Positions 8,380 to 18,180 of a stretch of 64,000 nucleotides of DNA are shown here, piece after piece (position 1 is the first letter of the stretch; each line of letters starts with the position of its first letter). Where the stretch lies: assembly GCF_019510245.1 (NCBI RefSeq), contig NZ_JAEKKT010000154.1, forward strand, positions 38,640-102,639, read 5' to 3'. Under the pieces are notes generated by a model. The model saw only the letters and a program-made list of their open reading frames with translations, did not search any database and was not told the origin of the DNA. The translations under genes were made by a program, and so were the position numbers. The DNA is from Streptomyces sp. GTDB taxonomy: Bacteria > Actinomycetota > Actinomycetes > Streptomycetales > Streptomycetaceae.

Positions 8380-9777
8380 CTACGCCTGGGCGTCGTCCGG
8401 GATGGAGACCACCCAGTGGGTTTCCTTGCGGGGGCGGAGGTACAGGGCCCAGTAGAGGGTGGCGGCGGCGGTGATGCCGCCGGTCCAGAGGAGGTAGATC
8501 GTTTCCTGCTGGGTGAGGATGTAGCCGAGGACGGCGATGAGGAGGATCGGCATCGCGGGCCAGAGCGGCATGCGCCAGGCCGGGGTGTGCTTGTAGTGGC
8601 CTCGGCGGGCGAGGAGGGCGGCGACGGCGACGAGGAGGTACATGCCGGTCACCGAGACGCCCGTCACGCCGTACAGGGTGTCCAGGTTGACGAAGCAGAG
8701 GACGGCGCCGGGGACGCCGACGGCGAGGGTGGCGACCCAGGGGGAGCCGAAGCGGCCGAGGCGGGAGAGGGCGCTGTTGACCGGGGCCGGCCAGGCCTTG
8801 TCGCGGGCCGAGGCGAACAGGACGCGGGAGTTCTGGATGACCATGACGATGCCCGCGTTGATGATCGCGAGGGCCACGCAGAGGCTGACGAAGGTGCCGA
8901 CCGCGGAGTTGGACCAGGCCGTGACCATGGAGCTGATGTCACCGCCGGTGAGGGCCTTGAGGTCGGTCGCGCCCATGGTGATCGCGGCGACCGGGACGAG
9001 GATGACCACCGTGGAGATCGCGAGGGTGGCGAGGACCGTACGGGCGACGTTGCGGCGCGGGTCCTCCAGTTCCTCGGAGAGGTAGACCGCCGTCGAGAAG
9101 CCCTGGGTGACGAAGAGGGCGATGGCCAGGCCGGAGACGACGAGCATCGCGGTGACGGTCGTGGTGTGCCCGCCCGTGTCCGCGACCTGCATCGAGGTGA
9201 GGCTGCCGACGCCCCGGTGGCTGTGGGAGAAGCCCAGCACCGCCACCACGCCGGCCGCGATGACCTCCAGGACCAGGAAGATGCCGGTGATCCAGGCGTT
9301 CGCGCGCAGGTCCAGCAGGCCGGCGAGGGTCGCGAGGAGCATCACTCCGGCGCCGGTCATGGCCGGGTCCAGGTGCACGATCGGGGCGAGGTAGTCGGCC
9401 GTGCCCATCGCGATCACCGGGGGCACGATCATCACGACGAGGAGGGAGAGGACGAAGACCAGCCAGCCGGCGAGACGGCCCGCCATCGTCGAGACCATCG
9501 CGTACTCGCCGCCCGCGCTGGGGATGAGCGTGCCCAGCTCGGAGTAGCAGAACGCCACGGCGATACAGAGGAGGGAGCCGATCGCGATCGTGAGGGCGGT
9601 GGCGGTCCCGAGAGAACCGAACAGGTCGGGGACGACCACGAAGAGCGTGGAGGCCGGGGTGACGCAGGAGAGGGTGAGGAGGGTGCCGCCGACTACTCCG
9701 ATGGAGCGCTTGAGCGTCTTGGGGCTGTCGGACGCCTCTGTGGCGGCGTTCTCGACAGGGCGGAGCGTGTCGGTCAT
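8380..9777 (-). CDS. APC family amino-acid permease
   Basis: The protein of about 465 residues has 12 predicted hydrophobic helices and belongs to the APC superfamily: SIGVVGGTLLTLSCVTP in helix 1 and the FCYSELGTLIPSAGGEYAMVS region of helices 2-3, which in this family lines the substrate site. It should import an amino acid or amine across the cytoplasmic membrane. The longer open frame reaches 9852, but the ATG at 9777 (MTDTLRPVENA) gives the usual APC N-terminus; the extra 25 residues are not membrane-like. The promoter probably lies in the AT-richer stretch 9830-10050. The substrate cannot be told. Confidence 0.9.
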   Translation of the reverse strand: MTDTLRPVENAATEASDSPKTLKRSIGVVGGTLLTLSCVTPASTLFVVVPDLFGSLGTATALTIAIGSLLCIAVAFCYSELGTLIPSAGGEYAMVSTMAGRLAGWLVFVLSLLVVMIVPPVIAMGTADYLAPIVHLDPAMTGAGVMLLATLAGLLDLRANAWITGIFLVLEVIAAGVVAVLGFSHSHRGVGSLTSMQVADTGGHTTTVTAMLVVSGLAIALFVTQGFSTAVYLSEELEDPRRNVARTVLATLAISTVVILVPVAAITMGATDLKALTGGDISSMVTAWSNSAVGTFVSLCVALAIINAGIVMVIQNSRVLFASARDKAWPAPVNSALSRLGRFGSPWVATLAVGVPGAVLCFVNLDTLYGVTGVSVTGMYLLVAVAALLARRGHYKHTPAWRMPLWPAMPILLIAVLGYILTQQETIYLLWTGGITAAATLYWALYLRPRKETHWVVSIPDDAQA

Positions 9778-9962
9778 GCGGCGGTTCCGATCGACTCTGG
9801 TGGATGCCTCCGGGCGGCTGAACTGAGCGCATGGAACCCCGACGAAAACCATTGCGTCAATGGCTGTTTACCTTCGGATTCCGCACTCGTAAAGCAAGGC
9901 CAGCCACATCGCTTTCGTAGGAACAAGCGGCAGGATGCCGAAATCATCAAGCTTATGATCCG

Positions 9963-9987
9963 CATGACCTTGGTTTCGAAGGTCATG
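9963..9987. promoter_or_regulatory. inverted repeat upstream of the permease
   Basis: CATGACCTT (9963-9971) and AAGGTCATG (9979-9987) are perfect 9-bp arms around 7 nt, in an unusually AT-rich gap (9840-10058) between the permease start and the mmsA terminator. It is a candidate operator for the leftward permease gene. No regulator gene is adjacent. Confidence 0.4.
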
Positions 9988-10049
9988 AACGCAAAGAACT
10001 TAAGTCACCCGTTTCATCCCATGAAAACGAGAACCGCAGCACGGTCGGC

Positions 10050-10087
10050 AAAAAAAATCGGGGCCGTCCGGTATCCGGACGGCCCCG
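10050..10087 (-). terminator. Rho-independent terminator of the inositol operon
   Basis: A perfect 13-bp GC-rich stem with a 3-nt loop (10059-10087) is followed on the minus strand by one base and then eight T residues (10050-10057). It lies 6 bp after the mmsA open frame. This is a classical intrinsic terminator, rare in Streptomyces in such clear form. Confidence 0.93.
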
Positions 10088-10093
10088 ACAGGG

Positions 10094-11602
<1,509 letters not shown>

Positions 11603-11616
11603 GACCGGTTACTCCT

Positions 11617-13488
11617 TCACAGATGGCGGCGTCGGGTCGAGACGTGCCGTTCGTACAGCTCACGTGCCTTGACCGCGGACGATCGGGTCGCGGTCTCGGC
11701 CACAGGTACATCCCACCAGGCCTGCGCGGGAGGCGGGCCCGACACAGTGTCGGCCGTTTCGGTCTCCACGTAGACACATGTGGGGGTGTCGGCGGCCCGC
11801 GCCTCGGCGAGCGCCGCGCGCAGGTCCCGGACAGTCTTCGCGCGCAGGACGCGCATGCCGAGGCTGGCCGCGTTGGCGGCCAGGTCGACGGGGAGCGGGG
11901 CGCCCGTGAAGGTGCCGTCGTCCGAGGTGAAGCGGTACGCGGTGCCGAACCGCTCGCCGCCCACCGACTCGGAGAGCCCGCCGATGGAGGCATAGCCGTG
12001 GTTCTGCACCAGCAGCACCTTGACGGCTATGCCCTCCTGCACGGCGGTGACGATCTCCGTCGGCATCATCAGATACGTGCCGTCGCCGACCAGCGCCCAC
12101 ACGTTCCGCTCCGGCGCCGCGAGTTTCACCCCGATGGCGGCCGGTATCTCGTAGCCCATGCACGAGTAGCCGTACTCCACGTGGTACTGGTCCCGCGCCC
12201 GCGCCCGCCACATCCGGTGCAGGTCGCCGGGGAGCGAGCCCGCCGCGTTGATCAGTACGTCCGTCTCGTCGACGAGCGCGTCCAGGGCGCCGAGGACCTG
12301 CGGCTGCGTCGGCCGGATGTCGGGCTCGTCGGCCTCGTAGCAGGCGTCGACGCGCTGCTCCCAGCGCTCCTTGTCCTCGGTGTACTCGGTGACGTACGAG
12401 TCGGCGGTCCGGTGGCCGTCCAGGGCCCGGCGCAGTGCCGCGAGACCGCTGCGGGCGTCCGCGACCAGGGGCAGGCCGGCCAGCTTGTGGCCGTCGTACG
12501 CGGCGATGTTGAGGTTCAGGAAGCGGACGTCCGGGTTCTCGAAGAGGGTGCCGGAGGCCGTGGTGAAGTCGGTGTAGCGGGTGCCGACGCCGATCACCAG
12601 GTCGGCGGTGCGGGCGAGTTCGTCGGCGGTGGCGGTGCCGGTGTGGCCGACGCCGCCGACGTCCTGCGGGTGGTCCCAGCGGAGCGAGCCCTTGCCGGCC
12701 TGGGTCGAGGCGACCGGGATGCGGGTGGCCTCGGCGAACTCGGTGAGGACGGCCTCGGCGCGGCTGTGGTGGACCCCGCCGCCCGCGATGACCAGGGGCC
12801 TGCGCGCGTTCCTGATCGCCGTCACGGCCGCGGCGAGTTCGGCGGGGTCGGCGCCCGGCCGCCGTACGGTCCACACCCGTTCGGCGAAGAACTCCTCCGG
12901 CCAGTCGTACGCCTCGGCCTGCACGTCCTGGGGCAGGGCGAGGGTGACGGCGCCGGTCTCGACGGGGTCGGTGAGGACCCGCATGGCGGCGAGGGCGGAG
13001 GGGATCAGCTGCTCGGGGCGGTTGATCCGGTCGAAGAACTTCGAGACGGGCCGGAGGGTGTCGTTCACGGACACGTCGGCCGCGTGCGGGACTTCGAGCT
13101 GCTGGAGGACCGGGTCGGCGGGGCGGGTGGCGAAGACGTCGCCCGGCAGGAGGAGGACCGGGAGGTGGTTGACGGTGGCGAGGGCGGCGCCGGTGACCAG
13201 GTTGGTGGCGCCCGGGCCGATGGACGTCGTCACGGCGTGGGTGGAGAGACGGTTCGATTGACGCGCGTAGCCCACCGCCGCGTGCACCATGGCCTGTTCG
13301 TTACGGCCCTGGTGGTACGGCATCTCGTCCCGGTGCTCCAGGAGCGCCTGGCCGAGGCCGGCCACGTTGCCGTGGCCGAAGATGCCCCAGGTGGCGCCGA
13401 TCAGGCGGCGGCGCTCGCCGTCCCGCTCGGTGAACTGGACGGCGAGGAAGCGGACAAGCGCTTGCGCGACGGTCAACCGAATCGTCAT
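11617..13488 (-). CDS. iolD: 3D-(3,5/4)-trihydroxycyclohexane-1,2-dione acylhydrolase (decyclizing)
   Basis: The 623-residue thiamine-diphosphate enzyme opens the inositol-derived ring to 5-deoxy-glucuronate in myo-inositol catabolism. Visible features: the N-terminal GIFGHGNVAGLGQAL segment and the EQAMVHAAVGYARQ region typical of the ThDP-binding fold. The C-terminal cofactor motif is GDGTYLMMPTEIVTAVQEG followed by QNHGYASIGG. The open frame extends to 13611, but the ATG at 13488 has a GGAGGG site 8 nt upstream and overlaps the iolB stop by 4 nt (ATGA), so it is the better start. It lies between iolB and mmsA in a leftward operon. Confidence 0.95.
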   Translation of the reverse strand: MTIRLTVAQALVRFLAVQFTERDGERRRLIGATWGIFGHGNVAGLGQALLEHRDEMPYHQGRNEQAMVHAAVGYARQSNRLSTHAVTTSIGPGATNLVTGAALATVNHLPVLLLPGDVFATRPADPVLQQLEVPHAADVSVNDTLRPVSKFFDRINRPEQLIPSALAAMRVLTDPVETGAVTLALPQDVQAEAYDWPEEFFAERVWTVRRPGADPAELAAAVTAIRNARRPLVIAGGGVHHSRAEAVLTEFAEATRIPVASTQAGKGSLRWDHPQDVGGVGHTGTATADELARTADLVIGVGTRYTDFTTASGTLFENPDVRFLNLNIAAYDGHKLAGLPLVADARSGLAALRRALDGHRTADSYVTEYTEDKERWEQRVDACYEADEPDIRPTQPQVLGALDALVDETDVLINAAGSLPGDLHRMWRARARDQYHVEYGYSCMGYEIPAAIGVKLAAPERNVWALVGDGTYLMMPTEIVTAVQEGIAVKVLLVQNHGYASIGGLSESVGGERFGTAYRFTSDDGTFTGAPLPVDLAANAASLGMRVLRAKTVRDLRAALAEARAADTPTCVYVETETADTVSGPPPAQAWWDVPVAETATRSSAVKARELYERHVSTRRRHL

Positions 13489-14300
13489 CGGTAACCCTCC
13501 GTGTGGTCCGGGTGGAAGCAGATCCGCCACTCCCGCGTCGCACCGGGCCCCGCCATGACGTTCAGGTAGTACATGTCGTGCCCGGGCTGCGCGATCGACG
13601 GGCCGTGCCATCCGTCGGGAACGAGCACGGCGTCGCCGGAGCGGACCTCGGCGAGGACGTCCGTACCGCCCTCACGGGAGGGGAATACGCGCTGATACCC
13701 GATACCGTTCGGTCCGTCGATCTCGAAGTAGTAGATCTCCTCCAGCTCCGACTCCTCGCCGGGCCGGTGCTCGTCGTGCTTGTGCGGCGGGTAGGAGGAC
13801 CAGTTGCCGCCGGGCGTGATCACCTCGACGGCGATGAGCTTGTCGCAGTCGAAGGCGGACGCGGACGCGAAGTTGCGCACCCGGCGGGCGCTGGTGCCGC
13901 TGCCGCGGTCTTCGACGGGGACCTCCGGCGCGGGGCCGTAGCGGGCGGGGAGTCGTCGCTCGCACTTCGCTCCTGCCAGGGCGAAGCGGCCTCCCGCGCC
14001 GGAGGCGATCTGGACCTGGGCGTCCCGGGGCACGTACGCGAAGTCGGAGACTCCGCTGAACACGCTCTCCCGGCCCAGGATCTGGAACTCGTTTCCCTCT
14101 GTTTGCACCGTACAACCGCCCTGCAGCGGAAGCACGATCCACTCGCTGTCCCCGGTGGTGAACAAATGCGTTCCCCCCGGGGCCAGTTCGACGATCCTCA
14201 GGCTGCTGTGCGCCCAGCCGGCCCGCTTGGGGTCGATGTCGAGCGCGTACTGGGCGTTCGCGGTCGAACCCTTGGTGAGGTGCAGCTCGCTGGTCGTCAT
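13485..14300 (-). CDS. iolB: 5-deoxy-glucuronate isomerase
   Basis: The 271-residue bicupin enzyme turns 5-deoxy-D-glucuronate into 2-deoxy-5-keto-D-gluconate, the step after IolD. The metal-binding cupin motif is seen in SSYPPHKHDEH with a downstream acidic LEEIYYFEI, and the C-terminus has the family DGWHGPSIAQPGHDMYYLNVMAG. The longer frame to 14441 is out-of-family; the ATG at 14300 is preceded by GAGGGCGAG and gives the usual length of about 270. It lies 10 nt after the aldolase stop and overlaps iolD by 4 nt. Confidence 0.95.
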   Translation of the reverse strand: MTTSELHLTKGSTANAQYALDIDPKRAGWAHSSLRIVELAPGGTHLFTTGDSEWIVLPLQGGCTVQTEGNEFQILGRESVFSGVSDFAYVPRDAQVQIASGAGGRFALAGAKCERRLPARYGPAPEVPVEDRGSGTSARRVRNFASASAFDCDKLIAVEVITPGGNWSSYPPHKHDEHRPGEESELEEIYYFEIDGPNGIGYQRVFPSREGGTDVLAEVRSGDAVLVPDGWHGPSIAQPGHDMYYLNVMAGPGATREWRICFHPDHTEGYR

Positions 14301-14310
14301 CTTCTCGCCC

Positions 14311-15264
14311 TCACAGGAGTCCGACAGCGGTGTCCACGGCGGCGGCCACGTCGCCGTCCGCCGGGTACAGCAGCGAGCGGCCGACCACCAGACCGCGCAC
14401 GGTGGGGAGTTGCAGGGCGCTGCGCCACTTCTCGTAGGCACCGGCTTGTTCCTCGACGGAGCCGCCGACCTCGCCGCCCAGGAGGACGGCGGGGAGGGTG
14501 GACGTCTCCATGACCTGGGCCATGTCGTCGGGGTTGTCCGTCACCGGCACCTTGAGCCAGGTGTAGGCCGAACTCCCGCCCAGGCCCGAGGCGATGGCGA
14601 TGGACTTGGTGACCGCCTCGGGGGACAGGTCGTTCCTGACCTTGCCCTCGGGGGTGCGGCGGCTGATGAACGGCTCGACGAAGACCGGCAGCCTGCGTGC
14701 GGCCATGTCGTCGATGGCGCGGGCGGTGGACTCCAGGGTGGTCAGCGAGCCCGGGTCGTCGTAGTCGATGCGTAGGAGCAGCTTGCCGGCGTCGAACCCG
14801 AGGCGCTGTATGTCCTCGGCGCGGTGGCCGGTGAAGCGGTCGTCGAGCTCGAAGGAGGCACCCTGCAGTCCGCCCCGGTTCATCGAGCCCATGACGACCT
14901 TGCCGTCGAGGGCGCCGAGCAGGAGCAGGTCGTCCAGGATGTCGGCGGTGGCGAGGACGCCGTCGACGCCGGGCCGGGACAGCGCCAGGCAGAGCCGCTC
15001 CAGCAGCTCGGCCCGGTTGGCCATGGCGAGCCGGTCGCCGCCCACGCCGAGGGCGCCGCGGGCCGGGTGGTCGGCCGCGACGATCATCAGCTTGCCGTCC
15101 TCGTTGAGGAGCGGGCGGCGGGAGCGCCGGGCGGCCGCCTCGGCGATGGCCTCGGGGTGGTGGGTGCGGGTGTGGACGAGGGCGGAGATGTCCACCTTCA
15201 CCTGCGAGGCGGGGGCGCCGGCGCCGCCCTCGTGGTGCGCGCCCGCGACGCGGCCCGCCCTCAC
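14311..15264 (-). CDS. Cgl0158 family (beta/alpha)8-barrel aldolase of inositol catabolism
   Basis: The 317-residue protein resembles class I aldolases of the DeoC/FbaB fold and belongs to the Cgl0158 family, which is found in actinobacterial inositol clusters. It probably splits 2-deoxy-5-keto-gluconate 6-phosphate (the IolJ step); this is inferred from position between iolC and iolB. Visible segments: LMIVAADHPARGALG near the start, DGVLATADILDDLLLLGALDGKVVMGSMNRGG, GKLLLRIDYDD and the C-terminal GEVGGSVEEQAGAY with a phosphate-site-like VRGLVVGRSLLYP. The GTG at 15264 overlaps the iolC stop (GTGA), which decides the start over the upstream ATG at 15327. Confidence 0.9.
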   Translation of the reverse strand: MRAGRVAGAHHEGGAGAPASQVKVDISALVHTRTHHPEAIAEAAARRSRRPLLNEDGKLMIVAADHPARGALGVGGDRLAMANRAELLERLCLALSRPGVDGVLATADILDDLLLLGALDGKVVMGSMNRGGLQGASFELDDRFTGHRAEDIQRLGFDAGKLLLRIDYDDPGSLTTLESTARAIDDMAARRLPVFVEPFISRRTPEGKVRNDLSPEAVTKSIAIASGLGGSSAYTWLKVPVTDNPDDMAQVMETSTLPAVLLGGEVGGSVEEQAGAYEKWRSALQLPTVRGLVVGRSLLYPADGDVAAAVDTAVGLL

Positions 15265-16211
15265 AGCACCGCTCCGGCGGCGAGCGCGGCGTCGATCTCT
15301 TCGCGGGTCGGCATCGCGGAGGAGCACTCCAGGCGGGAGGCGACGATCGCGCCGGCCGCGTTGGCGTGCCGCATGGTCTTCTCCAGGTCCCAGCCTTCGA
15401 GCAGGCCGTGGCAGAGGCTGCCGCCGAAGGCGTCACCGGCGCCGAGGCCGTTGAGGACGTTCACGGGCAGCGGCGGGACCTCGGCGGAGTCGCCGTCGCG
15501 GCTGACGGCGAGGACACCCTTGGGGCCCTGCTTGACCACGGCGATCTCGACACCCGCGTCGAGGAGGGCCTGGGCGGCGGCCTGCGGCTCGCGCACGCCG
15601 GTCGCGACCTCCACCTCGTCGAGATTGCCGACGGCGACGGTGGTGTGCTTCAGCGCCTCGGCGTAGAAGGGCCGGGCGGCGTCCGGGTCCTTCCAGAACA
15701 TCGGGCGCCAGTCCAGGTCGAAGACGGTCGTGCCCGCCTTGGCCCGGTGGGCGAGGGCCGCGAGGGTCGCCGTACGGCTGGGCTCCTCGCTCAGGCCGGT
15801 GCCGGTGATCCAGAAGATGCCGGCGTCGCGGACGGCGTCGAGGTCCAGCTCGTGGGCGTCGATCTCCAGGTCCGGGGCCTTGGGCTGCCGGTAGAAGTAC
15901 AGCGGGAAGTCGTCCGGCGGGAAGATCTCGCAGAACGTGACCGGGGTGTTCAGGCCGGGGACCGGGGTGACCCAGCGGTCGTCCACGCCGAAGCCCTGGA
16001 GGGCCTCGTGCAGGTAGGCGCCGAAGGCGTCGTCACCGGTGCGGGTGATGACGGCGGTGTTCCGGCCGAGGCGGGCGGCCGCCACGGCCACGTTCGTCGC
16101 CGAACCGCCGAGGAACTTGCCGAAGGACGACACCTGGGCGAGCGGGACTCCGGTCTGGAGTGGATAGAGATCCACCCCGATCCGCCCCATGGTGATCAGG
16201 TCGTACGCCAT
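15261..16211 (-). CDS. iolC: 5-dehydro-2-deoxygluconokinase
   Basis: The 316-residue PfkB-family sugar kinase phosphorylates 2-deoxy-5-keto-gluconate. It has the N-terminal GRIGVDLYP and FGKFLGGSATNVAVAAARLG motif, and the C-terminal anion-hole/catalytic motif NGLGAGDAFGGSLCHGL with its catalytic Asp. The open frame reaches 16364, but MAYDLITMGRIG at 16211 is the family N-terminus and has GAAGGGAAGCC just upstream. It is the first gene of the leftward iolC-aldolase-iolB-iolD-mmsA operon. A perfect palindrome TGTCCGGACA lies 65 bp upstream in the likely promoter region. Confidence 0.95.
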   Translation of the reverse strand: MAYDLITMGRIGVDLYPLQTGVPLAQVSSFGKFLGGSATNVAVAAARLGRNTAVITRTGDDAFGAYLHEALQGFGVDDRWVTPVPGLNTPVTFCEIFPPDDFPLYFYRQPKAPDLEIDAHELDLDAVRDAGIFWITGTGLSEEPSRTATLAALAHRAKAGTTVFDLDWRPMFWKDPDAARPFYAEALKHTTVAVGNLDEVEVATGVREPQAAAQALLDAGVEIAVVKQGPKGVLAVSRDGDSAEVPPLPVNVLNGLGAGDAFGGSLCHGLLEGWDLEKTMRHANAAGAIVASRLECSSAMPTREEIDAALAAGAVL

Positions 16212-16276
16212 CGGCTTCCCTTCGTCATGGCTCTCCCGTGGTTTGTAGTCCGGGAGGGCAGGTCGTGTCAATGGTT

Positions 16277-16286
16277 TGTCCGGACA
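16277..16286. promoter_or_regulatory. candidate GntR-type operator upstream of iolC
   Basis: A perfect 10-bp palindrome TGTCCGGACA is flanked by AATG (16270-16273) and CATT (16285-16288). Its form fits GntR-family operators, which commonly control iol operons in Streptomyces. No GntR gene is in the window. The remaining 16212-16560 stretch shows no gene. Confidence 0.45.
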
Positions 16287-16575
16287 TTCTGACGAGAAGG
16301 GGGTGTTGAAGAGCACCACGCCGTCGTTCGTGCCGATGTCAACGCGCCCCGCCGACGAGCCCACGCGCGCCTGTGCTCCGGCTGTGTCACAAACTCCCCC
16401 CTTGTGTCACGCATGTCGCGCATACGCGGGCTCTCGGTCACACCCGGCCCACAGCCGCTTGCCCTTGCTCACTCTCCGTCGTTCACCGGGCACAGGCTGA
16501 TCGCCAGCGCAGCGCCCGGCTCCCCCGACGACCGCCTCCGGTCGCCCCCGTGGTGCGCGCAGGGAGGTGCATCTC

Positions 16576-16776
16576 ATGACCGACCGAAGGCTCTGGTCCT
16601 ACAAGGAGATCGCGGCACACATCCGGGTACAGCCGGACACCGTCCGCTCCTACCGCAAGCACGGGCTGCTTCCCCCGCCCGACCGCGTCGAGGGCGGCAA
16701 GCCCTACTGGTACGCCGACACGGTCCGGGCCTGGGTCGCCTCCCGGCCGCGCAACCGCGGGCGCGGCGACTTCTGA
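16576..16776 (+). CDS. small MerR-like helix-turn-helix protein
   Basis: The 66-residue basic protein is essentially one winged helix-turn-helix: LWSYKEIAAHIRVQPDTVRSYRKHGLLPPPD, then a wing with GGKPYWYADTVRAWVASRPRN. This resembles the DNA-binding domain of MerR proteins and phage excisionase-like regulators, with no effector domain. An AGGGAGGTG ribosome site at 16561-16569 places the start at ATG 16576 rather than the GTG inside the ribosome site. The gene stands alone, upstream and divergent from the iol operon, and converges on the alcohol dehydrogenase gene. Its target is unknown; control of the divergent iol promoter is possible but unproven. Confidence 0.85.
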   Translation: MTDRRLWSYKEIAAHIRVQPDTVRSYRKHGLLPPPDRVEGGKPYWYADTVRAWVASRPRNRGRGDF

Positions 16777-16777
16777 G

Positions 16778-16822
16778 CCCGGTCGCGGGAGGCCCCGCCC
16801 GCCGGGGCGGGGCGCGACCGGG
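16778..16822. terminator. bidirectional hairpin between convergent genes
   Basis: Outer arms CCCGGTCGCG (16778-16787) and CGCGACCGGG (16813-16822) enclose a second GC stem (GCCCCGCC/GGGGCGGGGC). It fills the whole gap between two convergent stop codons. There is no T-run, as is usual in Streptomyces. Confidence 0.8.
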
Positions 16823-17866
16823 TCAGGCCCGGGGCTCGATGACCGTCACGCCCGCCGCCGGTGCCCGGTCCATCGCGGCCAGGGCCGCCGGGGCCGCGTC
16901 CAGGGTGATCGTCGAGGTGACCAGGAGGTCGGGGCGCAGGGCGCCGGCGCGGACCAGTTCGAGCATGGCGGGGTAGGTGTGGGCCGCCATGCCGTGACTG
17001 CCGAGGAGCTCCAGCTCCAGGGCGATCGCGCGGGCCAGCGGCACGGGGGTGTTGCCGTCCGGGGACGGCAGCAGACCCACCTGGACATGGCGGCCGCGAC
17101 GGCGCAGGGAGTTGACCGAGGCGGCCGAGGTGGCCGGCGAGCCGAGGGCGTCCAGGGAGAGGTGGGCGCCGCCGGAGGTCAGGTCGCGGACCGCCGCCGC
17201 GGGGTCCCCGGAGTCCGCCGCGTCCACGGCGTGGACCGCGCCGAACTTCCTTGCCAGGTCGAGGGCCTGGGGCGACACGTCGACCGCCGCCACCCGCGCC
17301 CCGGATGCCGCCGCGATCATCACCGCCGACAGGCCCACGCCCCCGCAGCCGTACACCGCCACCCACTCCCCCGCCGCGACCCTGCCCTGCTGCACCACGG
17401 CCCGGAAGGCGGTGGCGAAGCGGCAGCCCAGGGAGGCGGCGGTGGCGTACGACATGCCGTCCGGGATCGCCACCAGGTTCACGTCGGCGTGGTCCAGCGC
17501 CACGTACTGGGCGAAGGAGCCCCAGTGCGTGAAACCGGGCTGGGTCTGGCGTTCGCAGACCTGCTGGTCGCCGGCCGCGCAGGACGGGCAGCTGCCGCAG
17601 GCGCAGACGAAGGGGACGGTGACCCGGTCGCCGGGGTGCCAGGCGGTCACCCCGGCGCCGACCTCCTCGACGACCCCGGCCAGCTCGTGGCCGGGGACGT
17701 GCGGGAGGGTGATGTCCGGGTCGTGGCCCTGCCAGCCGTGCCAGTCGCTGCGGCAGAGGCCGGTGGCCTCCACGCGGACGACCACTCCGTGGGGGGCCGG
17801 GTGGGGGTCGGGGACGTCCCGTACCTCGGCGAGGGTGGCGTAGTGGTCGAAGACGACGGCTCGCAT
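16823..17866 (-). CDS. zinc-dependent alcohol dehydrogenase
   Basis: The 347-residue medium-chain dehydrogenase has a catalytic zinc site (Cys in TGLCRSDWHG and the GHELAGVVEEVGAGV motif). It also has a four-Cys structural zinc loop (CACGSCPSCAAGDQQVC) and a Rossmann motif GCGGVGLSAVMIAAASGARV for NAD(P). It should oxidise an alcohol or reduce an aldehyde in the cytoplasm. The ATG at 17866 has AAGGAG at a good distance. The substrate is not deducible; WHGWQGHDPDI resembles the group often annotated as alcohol dehydrogenase/arabitol-type. It is monocistronic. Confidence 0.93.
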   Translation of the reverse strand: MRAVVFDHYATLAEVRDVPDPHPAPHGVVVRVEATGLCRSDWHGWQGHDPDITLPHVPGHELAGVVEEVGAGVTAWHPGDRVTVPFVCACGSCPSCAAGDQQVCERQTQPGFTHWGSFAQYVALDHADVNLVAIPDGMSYATAASLGCRFATAFRAVVQQGRVAAGEWVAVYGCGGVGLSAVMIAAASGARVAAVDVSPQALDLARKFGAVHAVDAADSGDPAAAVRDLTSGGAHLSLDALGSPATSAASVNSLRRRGRHVQVGLLPSPDGNTPVPLARAIALELELLGSHGMAAHTYPAMLELVRAGALRPDLLVTSTITLDAAPAALAAMDRAPAAGVTVIEPRA

Positions 17867-17901
17867 CGCGCGTGCTCCTTTCGGGGGCTGCGCGAAGGGT
17901 A

Positions 17902-18004
17902 AGCGCTCCGCTGGGAGTGCCGTGATGGGCGGCGTGCCGACTGCCGACTGCCGACTGCCGACTGCGGCGCCGTCGTGGCTGGTCGCGCAGTTCCCCGCGC
18001 CCCT
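17902..18004. repeat. long copy of the dispersed repeat, with an internal 7-bp tandem array
   Basis: The sequence from AGCGCTCCGCTGGG to GGCTGGTCGCGCAGTTCCCCGCGCCCC matches 54032-54123 at both ends and at GCGCCGTCGTGGCTGG. In this copy the middle contains CTGCCGA repeated in tandem (17934-17967, about 4.5 units). Confidence 0.75.
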
Positions 18005-18009
18005 TTGGG

Positions 18010-18180
18010 GCGCGTTTGGCTCAGGCGCGTCCGACGGGGGCCGCGTCCGGGCGGGGCGCGATTGGCTCAGGCGCGTCCGACGGGGGCCGCGTCCGGGCGG
18101 GGCGCGATTGGCTCAGGTGCGTCCGATCGGAGCCGCGTCCGGGCGGGGCGCGATTGGCTCAGGTGCGTCCGACGGGGGCT
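18010..18180. repeat. 46-bp tandem minisatellite (about 3.7 units) running into the MMPL gene
   Basis: TTGGCTCAGG recurs at 18016, 18062, 18108 and 18154, exactly 46 bp apart, with GCGTCCGACGGGGGCCGCGTCC following each. Because 46 is not a multiple of 3, reading frame changes each unit. The last 20 codons and the stop of the MMPL gene lie inside the array. Confidence 0.92.
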
